A stretch of DNA of 64,000 bases from Coleophoma eucalyptorum (lineage: Eukaryota; Ascomycota; Leotiomycetes; Helotiales; Dermateaceae): positions 1 through 64,000 of the forward strand of contig JALRME010000065.1 in assembly GCA_026120035.1 (NCBI GenBank), written 5' to 3'. The translations under genes and the position numbers were made by a program. Of the stretch, positions 1 through 11,745 are shown piece after piece; the stretch's first letter is position 1; the number at the start of each line of letters is the position of its first letter. The notes below the pieces were generated by a model. It ran no database searches, had not been told where the DNA came from, and saw only the letters and a list, made by a program, of their open reading frames with translations.

Positions 1-867
1 TTATGTTGTTAAACTAACGCGTGTTAAAGCTAGGGAGTGCAGAAAACGCGAAAAGTGATCGGGGTACTGATATGACCGGGGTACTGATAAACCACGTTAC
101 TGCTATTCTTTGCAAAGTTTCATATTGCTGTGAGCAACTCTTTCAGAGGTCCGCAGAGGTGAAATTGACTATGATATCGATAATTATGACTTTGTAGAAT
201 GAAGGTAAAGGTCTATTTACGTGTAGTGTCTGTCGCATGATCACATGACCCTTTTTATTTCAGAAAAGATAATGTTGCAGGGGGTCACTGTAGATGATGG
301 AGGGTCGATTCCTTACAGGTATTGCAATTGAGAGTATCAAGGTAAGGTGTTGGTGTTGAGGTTCTTCACCTCAACACCTACACGAAGTGACGCGAATGCG
401 CCAGTTATGTCATGTGACCTACATGTCAATTACAACTTTGTGTAATCTTCCAACAGATAATAAGTTATAACCTTTGTTTTTGCCATGTATTGCAATTCAA
501 TAAAAAGGCACATTAGGATTGAAAAAATTCCGTACTATGATTTATATCAAAATCTGCGAGAGTAGACAGGGTAGAAACAAGTTTCTTAGCACCTACTGCA
601 ATTCAATAGAACCTCGTTTGGATACAAAAATGATATTGTCGACAGAAAGAAAGAAGTAGCACCTCCGCAGGCGAAACATGATCTGTGCTTTGGAAAAAGG
701 AAAAGTTTTCGGCTCGCTTAGCCTCACCGGCCTTGTTTCAATATGGAAGGGGCCTAAAGATAATTTTAAATGAAACCAGTGTCAACTACTCAGCATTTGG
801 TGCTACCCGAACCCAGAATGGATATATTATTAACAAGAACACCAAAAGAAAAAGCAAAATTAATGAT
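1..867. other. Gene-free left edge, AT-rich
   Basis: I see no supportable gene. The stretch holds a short direct repeat (GGGGTACTGATA near 62 and 82), three scattered copies of a TATTGCAATT-like word near 318, 487 and 596, and a perfect inverted repeat at 352-378 listed separately. A short open frame at 685-885 has no recognisable motif and runs into the tRNA. Confidence 0.6.
352..378. repeat. 11-bp perfect inverted repeat, 5-nt loop
   Basis: GGTGTTGAGGT at 352-362 is followed by a 5-nt spacer and its exact complement at 368-378. It could form a hairpin or a dyad protein site. No gene starts close by on either strand. Confidence 0.7.
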
Positions 868-964
868 TCCGGTACGGGGAATTGAACCCCGGTCTCCCGC
901 GACCTATTAGAAGCTGTTAAGCTATCTTGAGAGGCGGAAATGCTAGCCACTACACCATGCCGGA
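868..964 (-). tRNA. tRNA-Glu (anticodon CUC) with 26-nt intron
   Basis: Read on the minus strand, 964 to 868 folds as a tRNA. It has a TGGTGTAGTGGCTAGCA D-arm, a CTCTCAC anticodon loop giving CUC (codon GAG), and a GGGGTTCAATTCCCC T-arm. A 26-nt intron at 902-927 sits just after position 37, the canonical site, leaving a 71-nt mature tRNA. Downstream on the minus strand lies a T-run (complement of AAAGAAAAAGC near 843-854) suitable as a Pol III terminator. The acceptor stem has one C-A mismatch at the sixth pair; a usual fungal copy would pair C with G there. Confidence 0.9.
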
Positions 965-1365
965 TGTTCAGATCATACTGTTCTGTCTTCTGGTTGTATG
1001 GATCGCCTTATTACAATTTATAAAGGGTACTTCACTATTGCCTGCAGAATATTTTCTCTAGATTCATCAATCTACCGAAACGCTACACCGCGATCAATAT
1101 TCTTTGGTTGACCTAACATCACCCTACCTGTCGCAGAAAGGAAAGACGACGATTGTCAGGGATTCCAGTCAAAGCATAGGTAAGGTAGGCTTGCTCCCCC
1201 CTCTATAACCATCTGGCAGCATGTGAAGTGTAATAATGTAGGTTTTGAAAACCGGCATTCCTTCTGGATGTGAAAGAATGCGTGAGTAAAGGGTAGAATT
1301 ATCATTGAATGGAGTTGAGTACGCCTGGGAAAAGTCAAGGAGGGAAATATTTTTGGATAGTTATT
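965..1365. other. Intergenic, no gene seen
   Basis: Spacer between the tRNA and a solo LTR. Short open frames on the minus strand have no motif or splice support. Confidence 0.5.
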
Positions 1366-1370
1366 ATTAC

Positions 1371-1578
1371 TGCTGGTGCACCTCTTTCTTGAGCTGTGAT
1401 GGCAGGTCAAAAATGTGAGGTAAAATGTAGATGATTCTCCTAAGTGAGTGTGATGGAGGTATTATCAATACACTCATTCTGTTTGTAGTACAAACAGATT
1501 AGGTATCGATTCGACCTCTGTAGTAATACGTAATTACAAAACGGTGTACAAACGAGATCTAATAACGATGTTCCAACA
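1371..1578 (-). mobile_element. Solo LTR of a copia-type element with 5-bp TSD
   Basis: The segment starts TGCTGGTGC and ends TTCCAACA, and is flanked by perfect 5-bp direct repeats ATTAC at 1366-1370 and 1579-1583. Its interior (CTAAGTGAGTGTGATGGAGG, then TAGGTATCGATTCGACCTC) matches, in reverse orientation, the LTRs of the full element at 33454-39774. It is shorter (208 against 305 bp), so it is a deleted or sister-subfamily LTR. No internal retroelement sequence is attached, so it is a solo LTR left by LTR-LTR recombination. Confidence 0.85.
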
Positions 1579-1583
1579 ATTAC

Positions 1584-2835
1584 ATTTCATGATATTCATA
1601 TAATGATTGAAATTGTGATACCACTGTGCCGCCTAGAAAAAATGCTTGCTGACTTTCGGAATCGGGGTTGATCTGCCTAGGTTGTATATAAACTCTATCT
1701 CTCAGAGACAGATAGATATTATTGATATTAATCTTTGGAATTGAATTTAATACTATAACACTCAACCCAGAACCTTTGTATTCGATTCTCTTCGTCCAGG
1801 GGATAGTTCGTTGTGTATTACTACTAAAAGCTATCAAACCTATCGGTAAACTTATCTAACAATAGAAAAATTATGCATGCCCAATTCAGGGCTACCACCA
1901 GGGCTTGCACCGAAAATTCCAACCAGGATACGCCTGGGTCTGAAACTCAACGTATTAAAGACAATACATAGTCTGCTGGCCCCAGTATCGCAGTTGCCGA
2001 TATACCTAATGACAAAGGGAATAATTATATCGTACTAGCCGAATTGGCCACCGATGCTCGCGCAGCTCAATAAGAGACTATTTAACTACCACAAAAGACT
2101 ATCAAGAGACGCACGAAGAAGCTGGAAGGATGTAAAATGACTACCAGAGCTTTGAAGAGGAAATTAACCACCCTTAATAACAATGGCAAATGCCCAAGTC
2201 ACCTTAATGTCGGAATTCATACGCACCTAGCTAGTACAAGAATCGTTGCGGAACTTTCCTCTAGCCAAGCTTCTGCGCGTATTTTGTCTAATAGTATACC
2301 GGAATTGATTCTATTTGCAATTGACTATAGATTACATTATTCTTTCCAAGAGTAGACTATTTATGTAAACATTACACTTTATATCCCTTGGAATTATGCT
2401 GTTAATCTAGAAAGTGTTATAGGATTGTAGATCTTATTTTATGCAATGTGCTCAGTCATAGGATTCAGCTAAGATCTGTTATAGATATTATGTTAATCAT
2501 ACAAGTGCAAGGGTATGATTGACGATTCAGCAATGCGGAAAAAAGATATTCTCCCTCGGCGCCGCCAATGATCAAGGAAAGTGGATATATCTTGGCCATT
2601 CCCCATACAGTTTGTCATGACATCGTTCTATTGCATTGTTGCTACTCGCAAGTGAAGTCTTCAATTTTAAAGTATGATTAGCCTCGAGACAGCATGCATG
2701 ACGTTCAAGAAAGATGAAGTGTAGTAGATCGCCTCTCAAGATCTTGTAAGATCACCCACAGTACTGCACATGTGTGACACAAGACTCCGCTAGACAGGAA
2801 GCATCACGGGTATCTTTCATTGCAAAGTACACGCT
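1584..2835. other. Intergenic, no supportable gene
   Basis: AT-rich spacer between the solo LTR and the copper transporter. Short open frames (for example 2137-2355) lack motifs and consistent splicing. No repeat of the nearby LTR family continues into it. Confidence 0.5.
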
Positions 2836-3437
2836 TTAATGAGCTGCGGAGTGAGACAAGAAGCGATTGAAAACCACGCTCCCCAAGAAAACGCCGGCAA
2901 GAACCGATAGAAAATAGCCAACATTCATAGTCATGACCGCAATCATCCTGTCACAATATTAGCAGTCGCTCTGAGTTGCGATATAATACTTCACACGAAC
3001 AGTAAATAACCGACTCCTACAAGAAGGACATCCATGGCTGCCAACGTGATAGATTCATTGGCTGTCCATGGGCGAATCGTCAAGTTGGCCTCCACCTTTT
3101 GAGGATATATCAGACCGCCAGTGTGACGCTGTTTGATCGCGTCGATGGCCTCAAAGAAATTGGTCCGAATTGCAAGCAAGAACCGAAAGACAAATGCGAA
3201 GGCGATTAGGAATATGCAAGTTCCAGCATACTGTCCGGTCGAGTTGGGAGTCCAGGCCATCGAGTAAAGTGGTGTGCTTGAAGAGGTGAAGAAGGTCATG
3301 GCCATTGAATCCATGCCCATCATCGACGAGCTGGATGTCGATGATGATGACATTGACGAGGTTGACATGGACATTCCCGACATAGTGCTCGTTGCGGCGG
3401 CAGACGTCGACATTGTCATGCCGTCCATGCTGTCCAT
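2836..3437 (-). CDS. Ctr-family high-affinity copper transporter
   Basis: A small membrane protein predicted to carry Cu(I) into the cytosol, at the plasma membrane or from the vacuole. Exon 1 is 3437-2995 and exon 2 is 2947-2836, joined across an intron at 2948-2994. The N-terminus is Met/Ser-rich with repeated 'Mets' clusters (MDSMDGMTM, MSGMSM, MMGMDSM). The first membrane span begins near QYAGTCIFLIAFAFVF. After splicing the second span reads VMIAVMTMNVGYF, followed by a G-x3-G helix (GVFLGS), the three-span pattern of Ctr proteins. The start is the ATG opening the first Mets cluster. It diverges from the reductase gene starting at 4538, a classical uptake partner. Family call is firm; vacuolar versus plasma-membrane location cannot be told. 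Confidence 0.9.
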
Positions 3438-4537
3438 ATTGATGTGGTTGAAATCACGGGTCGCGGGCCCCGAAAGAATGAATAAGATATTGCTAGAAAT
3501 AGAGCCCGAAGTCGTACAAGCAATAGACGTAGTAGACCTTTTACTTGGGAAAAGTTAATTAAAGAGGCAGAGTATGTCGAGAAACTGGTGGTAGAAGTGG
3601 AGTAAGAGTGCAGACCAACTATTTTGCTTTCCGAAACCACCAAGAATGCGGACGGGGAGACATATGCAGGCCGCATTGGACACACGCTCACTCGCTCCAG
3701 GTGCCGATCGTACCGATGATACTAACTGTTTGAGGTACCTCGAGGCCCTTGATTATATCCCATTCAAAGTGGACAGGGTTAAAATACTCTAACCACGCCA
3801 TCGCCTCTATCGTACACGTCTCCAACCACCTAGCATGGTAAGCAGTACACGATGTGCAACACCAGACTTGTTAGATCTACAATACTGCCAACCTTGTCCA
3901 TTTCCTCGTAGTTTGCGATACTATCCCCCTCATCCATTTCCTTCATCATTTACCTCGCCGCATACCTGAGGATATCGGACTCGAGTTTTGCAAACAAGTA
4001 GATTATAACAACGGTGTTAACCAAACACACACGGCATGGAGTATGTGGAAGCGAAGCCTTTGATTGGTGCGACTATGATCGCCCCGAAAGGTTGTGCAGC
4101 CATTCCAGAACCCTGGCACGCCCGATAAGTCCAAAAGTTGCTCAAACATGCTCAAAAAACTGCTCGACCGCGTCTACAACCACACAAGCTGAGCAATGGT
4201 ACATTGTGATATGAGGCCTTTAATTAAAATTGCCTTTTCTGTCGCCAGCTCCAGGACGCCGCCGAATGAAAATGCTGCGATTGGCTTTAGCAACATGCTG
4301 AGCAAGTTACGATGACCTTAGAAGGTACGCTCACGGGACAGCTGTTTGGACCTCCGAGCGAATGGCCGCCCACTGATGCTGGATGGTAAGCAGGTGAGTA
4401 GTTGTAAGTCTTCAGCCTAGGTTGGATGTCATTCTACCGCTCTTCTTTCATCATCGCTTATAATCTTTGGGACGACGAGTATTTGCCTGCAGTAAGAAAG
4501 AGAAAAGTCAATCTTGCTCTTGAGAAGATCAGGTATA
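3438..4537. promoter_or_regulatory. Divergent promoter between copper transporter and metalloreductase
   Basis: 1.1 kb between two metal-uptake genes transcribed apart. TTGCTCA occurs at 4138-4144 (+), 4190-4196 (-) and 4299-4305 (-), with a partial TGCTCA at 4149-4154. The yeast copper regulator Mac1 binds TTTGC(T/G)C(A/G), so these are candidate copper-response elements. The sites are seen directly; regulation by a Mac1-like factor is inferred. Confidence 0.5.
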
Positions 4538-6721
4538 ATGGCTGCTTGGCTCACTTCACCCATTCAATTAGATGGGAATCGCGCATTTGAGTGCGACCCA
4601 CTCACCACCGGAGAATGCAGTTATTATATGGAACGCTGGCATTTCTGGTACGGAACAAACTACCATCAAGAAAACATACCAATAACTGATCTTCTTTTTC
4701 ACAGGTACATAGCTGATCATGTCTTCGCGCTGTCAACTGTCGCATTTTTCATGTGCGCCATCGGTGTTTTCATCATTGGCCATTTTATTTCGTCCCAATT
4801 GCTTGGATATCGTAGATTCCGAGGGCCTCCTATATGGCAAAAATTGATCGCGAGTGTTCGATATTTGTCCTACCGTGGCTTCCACGTAAAGCCACTACGA
4901 TGGAACTCGGCACCAATTGGAATATTATTATTGGGACTTGTCGGAGCCATTTTTTTCTTCTGTAGGTTGCGAACACGGGCTGCTCCTCATCCAAACCACG
5001 TCAAGATTGAGCTGATGGTGTCTCAGGTATGGTTTTAGTGCCAAAACCCTATTACTGGTCCGATGAGATGTATGGCGGTTCACCACCACTGGCAACCAGG
5101 TCGGGATGGTTGGGTCTGGCTTGTATGCCGTTTGTCTTGTACGTCAATCGGGAACGAGAAAAAATATTCAGAATACTAACAATAGCCAGTGCGACAGCGA
5201 GTAAAACGAACTGGATTACATTGCTCACCGGAGTCTCGCACGAAAGGCTTCAGGTCTTCCACCGATGGATTGCCTATGCCTTCTTCATTCTTGCGCTCTT
5301 CCACACATTCCCATTCATTATATACCACATACATTGGCACGACATGGAAGCACATTTCTCTTCGAGTCTTCTGTTCTACTGGACCGGCATCGTCGCGCTT
5401 ATTTTCCAGGCATGGCTTACCTTTATGTCGCATAGTACAATCCGGTGAGTGGTGATGGGAAAGTAAGGGAAATGAAGAACGTTGCTAAATTGATATCCAG
5501 TACCTTCGGCTATGAATTCTTCAAGATCTCACATTTTGTTGCCGTTGTTGTATTCGTGTTGATGTTTTTTTGGCATTGCGACTACACTCTCACCTCATGG
5601 TAAGAAATATCACCTTCTACAATACACCACCATACAGACACTAATACCTCTGCAGGGACTACTTTATCGCCACAGCGGCCATATATGTTCCTTGTTTCGT
5701 CTACCCTTGGCTTCGTACATGCTTCGAGTATGGCTTCTGTCAGAAAGCCCAACTCTTCGTAGAAGACAATGGCTTTACTCGCATTACAATTCCAGTCAAA
5801 TGCAACTGGAAACCTGGGCAGCATTGTTTCCTCCGCTTTCCAAGTTTCGGTTTACTGCAGTCGCTCTCGGGTCATCCATTCACCATCTGCTCCTTACCCT
5901 CAGCGCAGCAGAATGAGCAGTCTGAACTCGTTTTCTACATCCGTCATCAGAAGGGCTTCACTGCCAAACTGTACCAGAAGGCTTTGGAAGAGCCTGGCGC
6001 CTCAGTATCGGTACTGGTCGATGGTCCATATGGGGGCATCAGTCTACAGAAATATTATGAAGGTGACCGTCTTCTGGTCATTGCAGGTGGCTCAGGCGCC
6101 GGTTGGTGCTTGCCATTCATTGAGCAGTTTGTCAAATATGGTGCGACGCCTACAGATGAAGAGCAGGGGGAAGTTGTCTCCACCGACGGCAAAGAAACTC
6201 TTCCCGCCGAGGGCCGTCGTGGATGTAACCCCACGAGCCCTCTCTCACTTCGTGTCATTCTGGCAACTCGCGATATTAGCAGCCGTGTGTGGTTCCTGCG
6301 AACAGTAAGCGAGCTGCTAGCGAAGTGTCCAGCAACAGATTCGTCATCTAACGTTCGTGTGCAAGTGTACCTAACTGGAGAGGCTGCACAAGAAGTTCAT
6401 CTATCAGAAAATGCTGCAAATGGCGAATCGAGCTCGCAAAACTCTACTTCTTCAGCTGATCAGATAGTTCTCTCAGAAAAGGGACACGAGGCTAATGTGC
6501 CAGGCAAGGAGTTTGAGGGTCGACCACAGCTATCGTTAATCGTCGAGGAGGAGACGGCTAAGGCGGTGGAAGCGAACCAGTCGCTCAGTGTCTTTATCTG
6601 CGGACCTGAAACAATGCAGAATGATGTCCGCAATGCTGTGGCTACAGCGAATCTTGACATTCTCAAAGGTTCCAAGACTGGTGGCGTGTATCTACATTCT
6701 GAGCACTTCTCATGGGCATGA
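4538..6721 (+). CDS. Ferric/cupric reductase (FRE family, NOX-like)
   Basis: Transmembrane haem-flavin enzyme that uses cytosolic NADPH to reduce extracellular Fe(III) or Cu(II) before uptake. Six exons (4538-4647, 4705-4961, 5027-5138, 5190-5444, 5501-5599, 5656-6721) give 632 residues. Two H-x13-H haem pairs are visible: HRWIAYAFFILALFH and HFVAVVVFVLMFFWH. An FAD motif HPFTI, a GPYGG turn, the NADPH motif GGSGAGWCLPF and a C-terminal CGPE follow in order. The start is the first in-frame ATG; an upstream TTG at 4514 is ignored. A short Ser-rich insert lies between the NADPH-binding elements (near codon SSSQNSTSS). It diverges from the Ctr transporter, which needs reduced copper, so the pair probably works together. 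Confidence 0.93.
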
Positions 6722-6926
6722 GATGATTTTGTTCAGTGCAAGCGCAATACTTCAATAGTGTAATCTTAGCATAGTTTCTAAAGAGGCTTTAATAAATAAA
6801 TATCTTATAAAACTTAATAGAATAAGTTATCTGACTTGTATCTTCTCATATCCAGCCTTGTATTGGAGTGCTGTGATCTGCCGGCAAGTCTAATGCGTGG
6901 ATATTGCAAGGCGCGGCATCGAGACT

Positions 6927-9348
6927 CTATTTTAACAGCCTTGAAGAAGGACTTAAGACCCTCTGTACACCATCTTCCTGTTTCTCCATCACCTCATCGG
7001 CACCAAAGACATCATACTCTACAACAATCCAGTCTTTGACTATAACTGTACCATTCACGACCTGCGCGAACTGTTCTTCGGTGCAAGTGCCTGGATTTAG
7101 GACATAGCAGACCGGATCTGGCTTCTCCGGAATAGCGTTTTTGATATGGAAGCTTGTAGCAGGACCTTCAGTGCGAAATTCAGATGTCACAGGAATGAGA
7201 CCCGTTGAGATGTCTTTATTGAAAGTTGCGCGCATGAAGATGTCGTAAGCAGCTTGGGGCTGATATGAGGGTACTGTTTAGTGTTAGAGCAGGTTTAATT
7301 TTAATGTGATATGGACTAGGAAGAAAAGGAGGCAGAGAGAAGGAAGATTAAAGGTCCCCATCGTAAGCATACCTTCATGACCAGCCTGATAAACTCTTGA
7401 AAAAGAAAAGTTTCCAAACTGCCTAACCTGGCCCTTCTCTTCCCCTCCAGACAAGATTGGCGCATAACCCGCAGCATTGAAGTCGTCTTGGAATAAGTAG
7501 GGGACATTGAGGAAGGCAACCTCGCCTCCCAACCAGTTACATGCCATATCGCGGTCGCCATACATACCAGCGACCTTGACACCACTGTCGAGCAGATACC
7601 CCATAGCCTCGCCGAAACCGCCCCGAAACCAATCACCTGTACCTCGGAAGGCATTTGACACAGCTCTTGAGCTAGCTGTGTGGTTTATTGGTACACCGAG
7701 CGCAGCTTGAACCCAATGTTGATTAAGGAAGCCGGCGAGATCTGTCAAGGATTTAGTATAGATGAAAAATGTATTGAGATGAGTCAGGATTATTCAAGCT
7801 AGGTTTTATAAGAGACACTGCAGCTTACATGGTTCTGGGAAGGGATCAGCTTTGGGGTGAGCAATGTCGTACCAGCCATAGCCTCCTGCAGTCTGCCATA
7901 AATCAGTGATTGACTACAGGGAGAGAGAGATATACGAACCGAGCTATTCATATAAGCCCCAAGGGTTACAGGCGCACAAAACTCGAATGCACCACTGCAG
8001 AGTCTGTTGGCCTCGTCGATATTGCCCCGGTCGTTAGGATCCGTCTCTGCAACAGCCTTACGGCACTGGACGACTTGATCAGCGCAGCCGCCAGGCCGGA
8101 AGTACTCTTTAATGCCTGTTTCGTACTGCTCTTGGCTAATTGCTTGAATGTCATATGTGTTATTGTAGGCCATTTCTAGGTAGGTCACCATCTGCACAGC
8201 GAAGTCGATGCCACCGTTGACAATACCGAGCTAGATGTCATTGGTCAGTGACTGAAAGATCACAATTGTTGCAGCAAAAAAAGAATATAAAGAAACTGGC
8301 TATGTCTTACCGTATCAAGGTGAATGTAATGAGTTCCCTAGAAGATGCCCATGTCAGAATCTGTACATCCGAATGAGCTGCGATCATGAGATGCACGCAG
8401 CGAAGGATGCAAAATTAGCGAAAACCCTCTTCGTACCGGTCCAGAAATAGTCCCATTAAGGATCTTCTCATTTTGCTCCTGAAAGAATTTGATAAAGCCA
8501 GGTCCATAGTGACCACCATAACTCTCAGTCCAAAGACTAACTTTCTCATCGGTCGGCTTGTAGAAAGGAAACTCCTCAAACCAGGTCTGGGCAAAGTGCC
8601 AGAATGCATGTGCCGCATGGACAGTCGAGTTCGCAGTGAGGCTCGCATTTTGGCTGGGGAACGTGCCTACAAAGAATGTATTGTTCTGCTCTGGTACGCC
8701 GCTCGAGAAATCTTCACCAACAGTGATATCTCCAGTAAACAGATCCTTTGTGCCATTAGTAAGCACATCGTATGAATACCCGACCTGAGCTGGCTGGTCT
8801 AGATACAGCATGTTAACCTCGTTATTCCACGACCATGGATTGAGGTATGTCGAGTTAGAGTCATTGCCAATAAAGCAAGGACCGTTTTCCTGGAGGAGTC
8901 CCATCGCTGAAGAGCCACCTGGGCCGCCATTTAGCCAAATAGATAGCGGTGCATTGGCAGGGTCTTTTCGCGCTTCAAAGAACCAGAAGAACCTAAATTT
9001 TATCAGCGAAATTCTGTGCAAATAAGGAAAGCAATTGCATACGTATTGATAGGGTATGCTTGCTCTTCCCCCGCAATGTCACTGAGTAGGCCTGGAGGCA
9101 AATGTACATATCCACTGTAGCTCTTTACACCAGGTGTAGTCTCACAGATTTGGGGCTAGCACAATATCAGAGGGAAATTCCGAAAAGACACAATTAAATT
9201 TGAGAGGTCCAACTTCTTTATATGAGATGGTGACGTTTTCATGGAACTTGGACTTCAAGACTGTCACAGCTCGTGGTGTCGGGGGAAATTGAGCGACTGC
9301 TGACCCAGCAGCTGCCAACACCAGAACTGCCTTGGATGAGGCGCGCAT
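6927..9348 (-). CDS. Secreted serine carboxypeptidase (peptidase S10)
   Basis: Removes C-terminal residues from peptides, probably outside the cell or in the vacuole. Eight exons: 9348-9214, 9155-9043, 8992-8437, 8337-8311, 8230-7940, 7892-7829, 7741-7373 and 7273-6927; the product is 633 residues. The N-terminus [20 protein letters not shown] is a signal peptide. The oxyanion motif [10 protein letters not shown], nucleophile motif ESYGG, catalytic Asp region [10 protein letters not shown] and catalytic His in QAGHEV are all present, so the triad is intact. Many N-x-S/T sites suggest glycosylation. Exon 4 is a 27-nt micro-exon (GTHYIHLDT) needed for frame and family fit. The start is the ATG of the signal peptide rather than an upstream GTG. 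It converges with the reductase gene, 205 bp apart. Confidence 0.93.
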
Positions 9349-10189
9349 TCTGATATAATGCACTCCTGCGAAGCTTGCAAAGACTTTATTAAATTACTGT
9401 ATATTTTTGAGGCTGAATCTCATTTCAAAGGGTTTCATGAGTTCAGATGAATTGCATTGATTGTATCAGATACACATAAGTGGGGTGAAATGATATTCCG
9501 AGCTCCGCACCGCCGGGGTTCGATAAGATTAGAGTAAGCAATCCAAAGTAGAAGGTTCATTAGGCTTATGACGCAATGACAGATGTGTGGGATCTATAGA
9601 GCCTGTATTGGCTATGTAGAACTGAAAGTGACGACCGGTGCTTATCGCTGCGTCATATGATCCATTGATTCCATTATCTCCCTTCACAGCTTTTGTGACA
9701 GCATCCCTCATTCGGCAGATTTGAAGCTATTCGGAGGTTCTGAATACCTCCCTGATCACCTTGGGTTGTGTTAAAAAGTCATATAGTGGCCTGAATCGTC
9801 CTCATTCTTTCTTAATTTGTTCCCTGAGTCTGGTCCCTCTAGGACTTATATCTATTAAAACTTAATTGCCCTCGGCAACTACGTTAGGCAACTTCAGCAG
9901 TTTATTATTAGGTTGATATTATTATATCTAAAATCTGCCGACATGCAGAACGCTGAGTGCACCTATGCATGACCGAGGCGAGGAGACTTCGGAGTGGGGC
10001 TTAGCCAGTAGGATGGTCGGATGTAGACCAAGATTGAGTCCCTCGTGATATGCTTCCGAAGCTATCGGCCAGTAGACATCATCATTCTCTGGCTGTCAAT
10101 GATGTTAAATATCTTCAAGTGGTATTCAGTATCTTGGTTACGTGGCGCGTTTTGCTTGTACTACTGACGTTCTTTTCGTATTCGAAACT
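9349..10189. other. Divergent promoter between carboxypeptidase and aldolase
   Basis: 840 bp with no gene. Short open frames have no motif. It serves as 5' region for both flanking genes; no clear regulatory motif was recognised. Confidence 0.5.
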
Positions 10190-11096
10190 ATGTCAATTGC
10201 TGTTAACAACCTCTTGCGTAATGTCGCCGCAGGACGTATTTGCACTGTAGGCAACTATAAATATGCTCTACTGGAACAATTAGCTAATTTCCAAAGGCGC
10301 TCGGTGTCAAAGTCGTTCCGACAACTGAGATTGTTTACATCGCCAAAGCCGCTGGCTATGACTCTCTGTTCATCGAACTCGAACATTCTACTTTTGACTT
10401 AACCACAGCTAGTCAGCTCTGTGCAGCGGGGCTGTCTCTGGGGATTACGCCATTTGTAAGGGTGCCATATCAGTGCGGTAATGGATTCGTGCAAGGAGTT
10501 CTAGATAATGGGGCCATGGGGGTGATATTTCCCCACATAAGCTCAGTTGGTAAATGAGCCACTTTTCCACTGACAGGACAAGTCCATCTGCTAATACTTC
10601 GGAAGAGGAGGCGAAAGAGGCCGTAGCCATTACCAAGTTCCCACCTTTTGGGATCCGTTCGCTTACAGCTGAGCTTCCACAATTTGAGCACCGACCCATA
10701 ACTGCCTTTGAGAGTATGAGGCAGCTCGATGCCAATGGCTCTACTGTTTTTCTAATGGTTGAGACCAAAGCTTGCCTTGACGTCATCGAAGATATTGCAG
10801 CTCTGCCAGGTGTAGATGTTCTGCTTGTTGGATCTAATGATTTGTCCCTGGAATTAGGAGTCTTAGGACAGTGGGATAGTGAGCCTTTTCAAACTTCGCT
10901 GAAAAGGGTTGGGGCCGCAGCGAAGGCTTCAGGCAAGATTTTTGGGCTTGCCAGTCTCTACAGTCGTCCTGATATAGTAAGGTACGCTATCAAAGACCTT
11001 AAGGCCCGGTATATAATTGGTAACCTTGATTTGGGCCTACTTGAAATGTCAGCGAGAGATAATGTTAGGGGTCTCATGGAGCTGGAAATGTCATGA
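10190..11096 (+). CDS. HpcH/HpaI-family aldolase
   Basis: Predicted class II pyruvate-dependent aldolase cleaving 4-hydroxy-2-oxo acids, in the cytosol. Three exons (10190-10246, 10297-10549, 10606-11096) give 266 residues, the usual length. Family landmarks: LFIELEHSTFD (metal-site loop with the EH pair), ITPFVRVPY (active-site Arg), GVIFPHI, FLMVET (metal-ligand Glu) and ALPGVDVLLVGSNDLS (metal-ligand Asp and substrate loop). The second intron (10550-10605) uses a branch GCTAATAC and acceptor AAG, needed to keep the frame into EEAKEAVAITKFPP. The exact substrate is unknown. No pathway partner adjoins it. Confidence 0.88.
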
Positions 11097-11745
11097 AGTA
11101 TTTCTTTCTGCTGTGACACAATCAAATTCAAGATCAATTATCTATATAAATTCAGTATCATCATGCACTTCCTTGTGGTTCTGTCCATTTCAAAAGCCAT
11201 ACTCAAGTGTACCATGTATTTCAAGTCATTTAAGAATCTTGCCTAAATTACTTGGCTGACGGTTGGAGTGCAAACAAAGCCTATCACATAACTATTTGAC
11301 TTTCATTATACAATGCTGGTTTTTCTATAAGACTAAACTCGTAGCAGTGTGGATTTCTCTAAATAAAAAAAGAAGAGTCGATACGCAAGGGAGACTTTCG
11401 AGAGACTTTAGTAGTGTCTTAATTTGTCATGATTCCTGGTTATAAAATGAAGTCCCAATAGACAAAGCAGCTCACCTTAGAGTGCGATAGATAAGTAGAA
11501 GTGTTATCCAAATAATTGCTTTTCTATATAGCCTCAAGCCTTGCTTGCTAGTACAGCAAATTTAATACTACCCAATATACTTCTAGTATATATATTACGA
11601 TTCTTAAATTGATAGGAGGATCATTCTAAGGAGTCATTTTCGAGGACGCAACATTAAAAAACCCAGGCGATACACACCTCCATACTTCTCTAATAAAGAT
11701 AATAGCGAACACCAAAATAGCTCTATCACCACCTCAAAGCCAGAA
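11097..11745. other. Convergent 3' intergenic
   Basis: AT-rich spacer between the ends of the aldolase and a membrane-protein pseudogene. I see no gene in it. Confidence 0.5.

Noticed and set aside
2137..2355. 72-codon open frame on the plus strand
   Set aside because: No motif, no splice partners, in AT-rich spacer.
3274..3558. Acidic 94-codon frame opposite the copper transporter
   Set aside because: Antisense shadow of the Met/Ser-rich N-terminus.
9495..9530. GGGGTTCGATAAG resembling a tRNA T-arm
   Set aside because: No matching acceptor or anticodon arms on either strand.
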